Positions 57,901-61,885 of a stretch of 61,885 nucleotides of DNA are shown piece after piece. Positions within the stretch are counted from its first letter, which is position 1. The number at the start of each line of letters is the position of its first letter. The DNA is from a virus: IMG/VR virus record IMGVR_UViG_3300032213_001974, positions 1 through 61,885 of that record; one strand, given 5' to 3'. The position numbers and the translations under genes were made by a program. The notes below the pieces were generated by a model. It saw only the letters and a list, made by a program, of their open reading frames with translations, was not told the DNA's origin and did not search any database.

Positions 57901-60149
57901 ACTGCGGACTGGACCACGTCACTTGCGACGGTCTGGATGAACTCTTCCGCGCCTTCACCGATGGCTCCGAAGAGTACTTCCTTCGCGGGGGCGAGAGCAG
58001 TCTTGACCACGTCTTTGGCGAACGTGTCGAAGTCAGCGAGGCTGATCTGCGAACGTACTTCAGGCGAAAGCTTCTCTACGCCCTTGACTACGTCGTCGTA
58101 GTAGGACTTCAGCTTGCCGAGGCTGATGCCGCGACCAGTGGCGAGTGTTTCCACACCAGCCAGTTTACCTCCGCCAATGCGGTTGAAGCCGAGCGTTACG
58201 GCATTCGACCAGAACGCGGACAGCGCGGCGGCTTCAGTGGCGATGCTCTCCACCTGTTCAGGGGAGAACTTCTTGGAACCGTCCGGAGCCAGCTGCGCTT
58301 CAAGTGAACTACGAGTGCTGGAGTAGGTAGAGCCAAACTCGCGGGCTCCTTGGGAAGTGAGCCAGCCGATTTCGTTCGGGGCTGCCTTGAGGGCTTTCGC
58401 GAAACCATCTGCGGCGGACTTGCCGACAACTGACACGGTCCTGCCAGCAGCGCGTTTGGTGAAGTTGGCGAGTAACTCTGCGGTCTCTGCGCCTAGAAGG
58501 GTGCTGGCGGCAACGCGGCCACTGGTGGAGGCGAGCTTTCCTGCGGCTCCAGCTACGCGGCCCGCGCCACGAGAGATGAAGATGTCAGCGGCGAGCTGCG
58601 GGACCTGCTCGACGAGCTGCTGTGCCCATCCGAAGTCTTTGCCGAACACACCAGCAAGAGCCGCGTTTGCAGACTGCTCTTCGCTGATCTTTTCGCTGAT
58701 GCTGTATCCGAGGTCCTTGATCGGCTTCGAAAGCGGGCCGGGCAGGGTAGCCCCCACTGCCGGGATCAGGTCAGTTACTACGCGAAGGGTAGCCAAGCCA
58801 AGGCTCTCTGCTCGGTTGGCAGCGCCGTTGTACTTCCCGCTTGCGGCGATCTGTTCGATGATTTCGCCCTCGGACTTGCCAGCATCCTTGGCCTTCTGGT
58901 AGTCATCTGCAATGCTGCCGTCCGCTTGGATTAGCTGTGGAATAAGCTCCTTGGCATAGGCGTTCAGATTCGCCTCGCGCTCTTTGGACATGATCGCGCG
59001 CTGTTCTTTGGAAACAGGCAGCGCGTCCAAGGTCTTGTTGAAAAGCTCCTTGTTGACTTGGATCCTTTTCGGGATCGCGTACATGCCAGTGGACAGGCGA
59101 CGGGCGGACGCGGCGGGGTTCTTCTCGTCGAACTCTACAGAGTCGATGCCGCGGGCGACTGTGAAGTCCCGCACGGCGGAAAGGATTTCGTCAGGCGCAG
59201 CGTTGCGCCCAAGCTCGTCGCGGGACAGGCGATCGGCGATAGCTTCGACGGTCTGTGGAGCGGTCTCAAACTTCATTGGCCCACCACCAGCCACCTGATT
59301 GATCATGCCGCCGACTCCCTTGATCACCGTAGCAGGAATCCCGAATACGGTATCAACTACCGTCTTGCCGGTAGTGCGGTTGTCTGAGTTGAAGCCTTTG
59401 ACTGCTGCTTCCAGATCCTGCATGACACCCGGATCGCGGTTGGCGAGTGCCACGATCTGTGATTCCAGATCGCTCTTGCGCTCCAGCTGGGCAGGAGTCA
59501 CGTCGAGTCCGGGGATCTTGCGGAAAGAACGCTGCACTTCAAGAAGCGCGCGACTGTCAATCAAATCCGGATTCGCGGCAGCGTAGGAGGCGATGGTGTT
59601 GTCGTCCAGCTCGCCAAGAGCTGGATCAGCAATCACACGATACTTGCCGTCTTCGACCACCGTGGCGAACTTCGCCCTGCCCGACTTGATCGCGTAACGC
59701 TTGGCGTTGTTGAGGAAGTCTTCGCCAAGATACGGTTCTGCTTCCTTGCGGAGTCCTTCAAGGCGAGCGGCGTAGGCTTCCTGATCGGTGATGATTTCGG
59801 TGCCCGCCTGCTTCTTTGCGGCGAGGTAGCTCTTCACCTTCATCGCACCGTCGTTGTCTCCTTCGTCGGAGAGCTTGTCGCCAGCAAGGGCAAGAACGTT
59901 GTCGGGCTGCGGGCGCATCACGAATCCCTTATAGGATTCCTGAAACTCGGCATCATCAGCCGGGGCGGGAATTACACCTTTGTCCAAGGCATACTGGAAC
60001 GCATTGCGATCCATCTCGTCATTCAGCTCTGGCGTGAGCTGGCCTGCGCGAAGATACTCGGCGCGGCTGTAATCGTTGAAACGGCGAAGAGATTCAACTT
60101 GGTCGGCAATAGGATTCTTGGCGGACCAGTCGGAGTATGTATCGGGCAT
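48912..60149 (-). CDS. Giant virion (ejection) protein with two HExxH motifs (3745 aa)
   Basis: This 11.2-kb gene is about 18 percent of the genome. It is mostly helical and charged with long low-complexity Ala/Glu/Lys regions near residues 850-1300, and it has two metallopeptidase-like motifs: VLVHEMLHAV (His2321) and VNHEIAHLAA (His2533). LGSLIAPFARFKAEVARVMI near the C-terminus resembles the LPD38-type domain of large polyvalent phage proteins. Such proteins are packaged and injected with DNA. I see no polymerase motifs of the kind found in the N4 virion RNA polymerase, of similar size. It is the last gene of the leftward virion block. Confidence 0.88.
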   Translation of the reverse strand: MPDTYSDWSAKNPIADQVESLRRFNDYSRAEYLRAGQLTPELNDEMDRNAFQYALDKGVIPAPADDAEFQESYKGFVMRPQPDNVLALAGDKLSDEGDNDGAMKVKSYLAAKKQAGTEIITDQEAYAARLEGLRKEAEPYLGEDFLNNAKRYAIKSGRAKFATVVEDGKYRVIADPALGELDDNTIASYAAANPDLIDSRALLEVQRSFRKIPGLDVTPAQLERKSDLESQIVALANRDPGVMQDLEAAVKGFNSDNRTTGKTVVDTVFGIPATVIKGVGGMINQVAGGGPMKFETAPQTVEAIADRLSRDELGRNAAPDEILSAVRDFTVARGIDSVEFDEKNPAASARRLSTGMYAIPKRIQVNKELFNKTLDALPVSKEQRAIMSKEREANLNAYAKELIPQLIQADGSIADDYQKAKDAGKSEGEIIEQIAASGKYNGAANRAESLGLATLRVVTDLIPAVGATLPGPLSKPIKDLGYSISEKISEEQSANAALAGVFGKDFGWAQQLVEQVPQLAADIFISRGAGRVAGAAGKLASTSGRVAASTLLGAETAELLANFTKRAAGRTVSVVGKSAADGFAKALKAAPNEIGWLTSQGAREFGSTYSSTRSSLEAQLAPDGSKKFSPEQVESIATEAAALSAFWSNAVTLGFNRIGGGKLAGVETLATGRGISLGKLKSYYDDVVKGVEKLSPEVRSQISLADFDTFAKDVVKTALAPAKEVLFGAIGEGAEEFIQTVASDVVQSAVTGKNFDLTDSTRSAALAASFGFALGSAGEVVSLAEQRYLADPAYKQAEFEASYLGRTIENLKANGAPATAAFLQRQLDIAQQNKETIRTRFTQFAADEEAAAQAQAAADAEEFDVFARSQVNKTRPLGLPVPEVDAQTADQIRRTRELQTTAARLDALITKVESGIPEEGQTDSQKEVLAQLRARRSGIDDQIKQVGSTITSGNAAITEPSGTYYGRYEAAPNPATTVAPQNLSPVEGDVVETAGQFEFPFMARWNDLGVRLGGNVELAPEDSQLIDKAQMEFGFVPEAEAASRDAQLSPAERSIKTLFDNTTPEERAAFQQRSFARQGRYQQIGARVEEIDNDLAAYDSTTADARQRFDFYTKALADLNAKEDKTPKDAALAGVYQAKLDEATGVIAEADAAKAELESEKADLLEFAVGEIVSPIVTPEAVEEVLAAAMVEVPEPSATEKPATTATKRKVAKARAVQAVVEVLETSENPKALLDAAVEAVSAAPVEPAAAPKTFGYRSSVRPPGTPTTTENAPAEVSKAGKAPAVKGVTSKRPAESNAPEGVAPRDSEDQEDLSPRSILDEVLAEEAAAKASKKKLRQAAADKVAAAAAKFTMLDVEPLLDKTSALKSLGKGQRSTREFLADTSSPAGFLSHADYVLYQGYLEKGEVPKLNQLQSALSSQSYGYLGYTGPFYRSLKRDVQAAYPVYEAPVQPTDVTSEDLDITFPLAVRLSSIGQKLQASKIALEASLETRLNELEQADAKRKPAARAAVKRVRDAILRVEGQIADRLINGDYQFEREPDSGEVRQAKRELVARAREGGEVVNIELAVTRENGELVGFHTNSPQMTAWLLNNGFSIRVPKAQLEQRNPSIKVNSSRYVTKVELPDGTVVRRAGDLKAPMSAYVPEEIQFVGGPDNLSRPYVEFTESLPKVPPSLTRLFGKSPSGQKSSGGIALGEEVWMNDASLLLLGGQVSNYANILESTNQKLRANGFDESDFAFAVLARYHRDLREFALAIRVEEQLAAGRDPVKFLLKQVGPAAQAQLIKTFSTKGKTKLNADQAMKVYADRLVSELNGTDEGVNTRFFKKLADGTTIRRPNSLKTTIAQVEKKYFNRIKEQGSFIDPTARVEAADTPAILSQVDADELAASMYAAIARPLYMGVDNAAVEAVATIYDVIEESEKPTSLDEVITAVTSNIDSNPQVRKAFERAATTFGVTKAESLPTEALIDVFRNELSADMRAAAQRAKQFLLSNKGLEMRRVVEATLKPIADFEAFVREQAAQIGLKQDLASKREADRAAKSKTLSPEMVEMQKYLFPSEPGPSRTVVSRPVPERFFTPEEPQGVSVESKAGRYEVFPSQFVSLEDARSIIAELNERALNPDYSASTRRKYKKKAAELRSLVESGDIKAKDSDSSVISLPSGATYTRPVLRTMLAAARAGEIDNRYTQEKQAQFRRFGDTLQTLLASKKRNFKVGEDIKAVFESAAVPSDPATNLRNNLLDAEDLGLRGGSILSAIEALDKVPLRLKEVASLLKAKRDILAKANIEIVNLPNTGWAGKYSPESNTIFLNLAASNGRGLADVLVHEMLHAVTVSVIKSPDSAGARALVAKLDALRGRIKSAYNGNSQQVLAGLASLEEFVSYAFTSPDFQKAIYETAPERGFFRRFLDFLTRFLTGSPTDQLSKALNDLTKLVGMANMRPYGTRISEDVAMSRDQQTSRELPEITATTVEQDEMSKLLTQESPSGITIQYDESARGMMVARPSSPDTVFVNPQLLANAIAGLDDFNARRFVRAAVNHEIAHLAAFSTLSDADIDYIATTLPAAKLWEVADRYYSASIPDAAARFERIREDRASGKLGIRELADEFVRMEIEKARSGFISESDYSFYRRNPGILSRMLRALEAFIAKLTTRIRGIEDSQIAASVQRATRVYDQLVSPAEPTGFEEQLNVLRRDDVTGRFSLPVKNYGDNSYDVGGKFSRLFKGDLPSSVKALVGSRDSQLRLVARIAEQFNNQMQAFIKSGVINDENLTLVRNAMGDTGLVISKARMAQIEAVLDGEIANIEKTFEDSAKTESDKLIHDKGIADSVARHKSRVVKEYQLIADKARAAAAEAKAKLPPKVVKVIEDARAAIDKASGKIATNPFTPDDIRAVIDANMGIYLTRSYYAFTQTGWTKLLKSAGIAQVGNSMIDFQKIRDDALRHYTNKASKTLEAEIKKEHPEFSPAEIKAAVLRDTPARAQVMFDEFVASMDKNAASLATGQILAVDVEKALFEEGATEPVVRSARANELRQELGRFMEKSELPAWLRAALGEITDPIEAATRSLISVSKLAANQDLLTSTLEAGLDGGWITKDPVVANQKGYVKLSGANPAYDAPLDGAYGPPEFKKAFDTIFSKSSPELEDTADQAVRNGIKVLRAAAGGAMAAKTLLSVGFYTRNAVSDFAFFAPLQGVLLNPLNFKRWFQSKGSSFAKTPGEHEAYIRELIELGVLGDESSTQALRDQIAGLATDAEAALNKVERSALAAQGEAYWKKAVGVVPKTLAFGANLNNTISSNLRIGMFENELAVLREAYKGDETWTEARLKKEAAAKVLRTTQTHSQVFPVVTSFTKSGLGSLIAPFARFKAEVARVMIETVKLSSEERASDNEVIRKRGNQRLAGFLTTLTLMPLTVAGVVSLAFAAAFGDDEDVTADSILNYFLPRNGDELRRDQALREGLADWQKGNTVYFTQVGDKIRSLDMTFINPTAIYTDLIMRSYELIRTGKEAEIPAVAAKWVTGQLIGDQIAIGAAMESLNNKDEKGNPITTGDTPFLEALITRTTYALSQGYKPPVASFVENLMSGEKGSKKPVTEDDKASNRLEIFAGELLGVRPRVEDVSTYHNRAIRSAALTYSQSRRATGILKSRSPLDGDQITEAVQKANRARVAAFGRAAEMMRSYENMGMTRGQLFSTSNEAGFSKDRLNKALNNVTDRWTPSRDDLKDYYDAGQKADGNGAGRLKLIVAESLKYPAVQVLKP

Positions 60150-60180
60150 CGGGGTGCAGCTAGGTGGTTAGTGATTCCTG

Positions 60181-61035
60181 TTACCGGAATCGTGATTTGT
60201 CATCTACCTTGGGGGCTGTCGGGGCAGCGGTAGCAAAATTCTGTCGGAGAGCTTTGCGGCGGATCTCAGCCGCAGCGGAATAAATTTCGGTGTCGGACTT
60301 GCCGCTGTAGGCATCGGAAGTTGCAGGATCGTAACGATCAATCACGTCCAATGCAAGTTCCTTATCCTTCAAGTTCTTGAACACTACCGGATTCCCGACG
60401 ATGTCGCCTTCCGGTCCGATCTGGATGTCCTTGATCCGGTCGAGGAAATCCAACTCTGCCTTGGCGAGCTTTTCCTTTTCCTCTTTCTGTTCCTTGAGAA
60501 GCTTGTCTCTTTTTTCTAGATCCTTGTCTAGCCTGTCAAGTTCCTGATTTCTAAGTGACCTGATCTGGTATGTACTCATCGCGTCTTCAGCAGCGATTTC
60601 AGGCTCCGCGGCCTGCGCAGCGAAGCGATACCTCGCCTGAAGTTCCGGCGAGTAGATAAGGGAAGAGGCAAAGCCCATAGCTGCCCGGTTGATGCGGGCG
60701 CGCTTGGTCTTGGGATCGAGAGTGGTGTCATCGAGGATGCTTTCGAAGGACTGCATCGCAGCGGGCGCTTGGGCGATTGCATCCCGCTTGACCTGCGCGG
60801 CGCGACGGGCTTCTTCCAACGCAAGTCGGTCGCCTTCGAGGCGGACATTGTTGAGTTCCAACTGCTGGGCCTGCTGTTGCGCCTTGAAGCGCTTGTCCTG
60901 TACAGCCAGCTGCTCGTCAAGCACTCCCGAGGAAAGGAAGTTCTTTCGGCGCTGCGAGAGAAACGGGTTCGCCTGAATGTCGCCGAACAAGTTCGACGTA
61001 AAGGCGGCGGTATCTGGCTGGAAGGGGGCTGGCAT
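60181..61035 (-). CDS. Coiled-coil internal virion protein candidate (284 aa)
   Basis: MPAPFQPDTAAFTSNLFGDI is followed by long coiled-coil helices (LDEQLAVQDKRFKAQQQAQQ, LRNQELDRLDKDLEKRDKLL, KEQKEEKEKLAKAELDFLDR). It lies between the (Gly-Thr-Thr)n protein and the giant protein, all leftward. This cluster resembles the internal core or ejection genes of podoviruses. Function is inferred by position. Confidence 0.7.
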   Translation of the reverse strand: MPAPFQPDTAAFTSNLFGDIQANPFLSQRRKNFLSSGVLDEQLAVQDKRFKAQQQAQQLELNNVRLEGDRLALEEARRAAQVKRDAIAQAPAAMQSFESILDDTTLDPKTKRARINRAAMGFASSLIYSPELQARYRFAAQAAEPEIAAEDAMSTYQIRSLRNQELDRLDKDLEKRDKLLKEQKEEKEKLAKAELDFLDRIKDIQIGPEGDIVGNPVVFKNLKDKELALDVIDRYDPATSDAYSGKSDTEIYSAAAEIRRKALRQNFATAAPTAPKVDDKSRFR

Positions 61036-61038
61036 ATG

Positions 61039-61885
61039 TTATTGGCCTTGGAGTCCGCGGTTGAACTCACGAATAGATTCGCGCCCTCTTTTCAGGAAGG
61101 GGGCGAGCCTTTGCTGGATAGTCTTCTGGCGGTCTACTTCGTCAGGGTTGAATGAAGGAGGGTTCAACACTGGATCTTTAGCTAATGATTTTTTGATACC
61201 TTCAGCAGCTGTGTACAGAGCGATTTGGGTGGCGTCCCCAACCTGACCCGCTTTACGAATCAGGCGTCCGGTAACACGAGCCGGGTTGCTGGCGGAAATT
61301 TTCGGCTCAACTGGCACAGGGGCAGGCGGGACATAATCCTCAACCGGGGTACGTGGTCCCTGATACATGATTCGTGCTGCGCGTTGCTGGGCAGATTCGG
61401 CCTCGATAGCCTGCGGGGTAACCTTGGCTCCATAGCCGGGCGCTTGAGCGACTCCGCCGATAACGACTGGTTGCTTGGCTCTTTCGGCGTCTTGCTTGTC
61501 TGCTTCGCGTTTATCGAAGTAAGCGTTTAGCGGATCCAAAAGTTCCTTGAATGTCGGACCTTTCGCCGGGGCAGGTGCAGGAGCTGCCTGCTTTTTCAGG
61601 ACTTCCTTCGTGCTGCCCGGAATGCCAGTAGGATTGGCGAGCTTATTGTAGGCATCCTGCAAGGACTTGCGGCGAATGGCGTCTCCTTCTTCTCGCGTCT
61701 GCTCAACCTCGGGGTAGCGCAGCTTCAGGTAATCCATCTTGGGGGCTGAGGTTTCTGTCTTGGGCTTAGTCGTGCCAGTCGTGCCAGTCGTGCCAGTCGT
61801 GCCAGTCGTGCCAGTCGTGCCAGTCGTGCCAGTCGTGCCAGTCGTGCCAGTCGTGCCAGTCGTGCCAGTCGTGCCAGTCGTGCCA
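61039..61885 (-). CDS. C-terminal part of junction-spanning Gly-Thr-Thr repeat protein
   Basis: The (Gly-Thr-Thr)n run from 61885 to 61769 leads in frame to KPKTETSAPKMDYLKLRYPE and a helical, Ala/Pro-rich C-terminus (LKKQAAPAPAPAKGPTFKEL, DPLNAYFDKREADKQDAER). It ends FNRGLQGQ 4 bp before the coiled-coil gene. With the 5' part (1-398) the protein is at least about 375 residues, depending on copy number. An ATG at 61737 is only internal. It is a candidate internal virion protein. Confidence 0.8.
   Translation of the reverse strand, partial: GTTGTTGTTGTTGTTGTTGTTGTTGTTGTTGTTGTTGTTKPKTETSAPKMDYLKLRYPEVEQTREEGDAIRRKSLQDAYNKLANPTGIPGSTKEVLKKQAAPAPAPAKGPTFKELLDPLNAYFDKREADKQDAERAKQPVVIGGVAQAPGYGAKVTPQAIEAESAQQRAARIMYQGPRTPVEDYVPPAPVPVEPKISASNPARVTGRLIRKAGQVGDATQIALYTAAEGIKKSLAKDPVLNPPSFNPDEVDRQKTIQQRLAPFLKRGRESIREFNRGLQGQ
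61769..61885. repeat. 9-bp tandem repeat, 13 copies, at right window end
   Basis: These 117 bases are identical to 1-117, so the two ends overlap. The genome length would be about 61768 bp if the overlap is removed, plus any collapsed copies. Confidence 0.97.

Noticed and set aside
48912-60149. Virion RNA polymerase of N4 type
   Set aside because: The size is similar, but I found no T7-like polymerase motifs and the protease motifs and LPD38-like region point elsewhere.

Overview
This is an essentially complete genome of an uncultivated lytic tailed phage (Caudoviricetes), most likely podovirus-like. I see terminase, portal, scaffold-like and major capsid genes, tail-fibre-like proteins, a lysis cassette and giant internal virion proteins. 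I see no tape-measure, sheath, integrase or phage RNA polymerase gene. Both window ends carry the same 117 bp (13 copies of a 9-bp unit), and one leftward gene runs in frame across the ends. The molecule is therefore probably circular or circularly permuted, about 61.77 kb, and was cut by the assembler inside a coding minisatellite. A small lipoprotein beside the holin candidate suggests a Gram-negative host. The host cannot be named from the sequence.

The layout is four transcription blocks. (1) Leftward from about 4.06 kb, through the window junction to 48.9 kb: TerL, a membrane protein, two clear tRNAs plus one tRNA-like sequence, a small basic protein, an HNH protein, a (Gly-Thr-Thr)n protein, a coiled-coil protein and a 3745-residue giant protein with two HExxH motifs. 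(2) Rightward 4.13-18.5 kb: a dense ATGA-coupled block with a HAD-like protein, a TerS candidate, RNA ligase, PD-(D/E)XK nucleases, a Nmad1/DUF1599-like protein, SF2 helicase, metallophosphoesterase, family A DNA polymerase, a primase-polymerase/helicase and an HExxH protein. (3) Leftward 36.7-18.45 kb: portal, scaffold, capsid, lysis and tail genes. (4) Rightward 37.5-48.8 kb: an accessory block of small genes around two paralogous amidoligases and a class II glutamine amidotransferase, ending with DNA-binding proteins.

The divergent control regions are near 4.06-4.13 kb and 36.67-37.49 kb. The convergent boundaries are at 18.45-18.50 kb (genes overlap) and 48.87 kb (a bidirectional terminator). 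A helicase, PolA and a prim-pol/helicase form a compact replication module. Transcription presumably depends on host polymerase.

The most interesting observations are: the amidoligase/amidotransferase block; a family of 8-6-8 bp inverted repeats in that block, mostly in the gaps between its small genes; two copies of a ~100-bp element whose terminal stems show compensatory changes; a classic A-AAA-AAG slippery site joining two reading frames in the lysis region; and the giant two-protease-motif virion protein.
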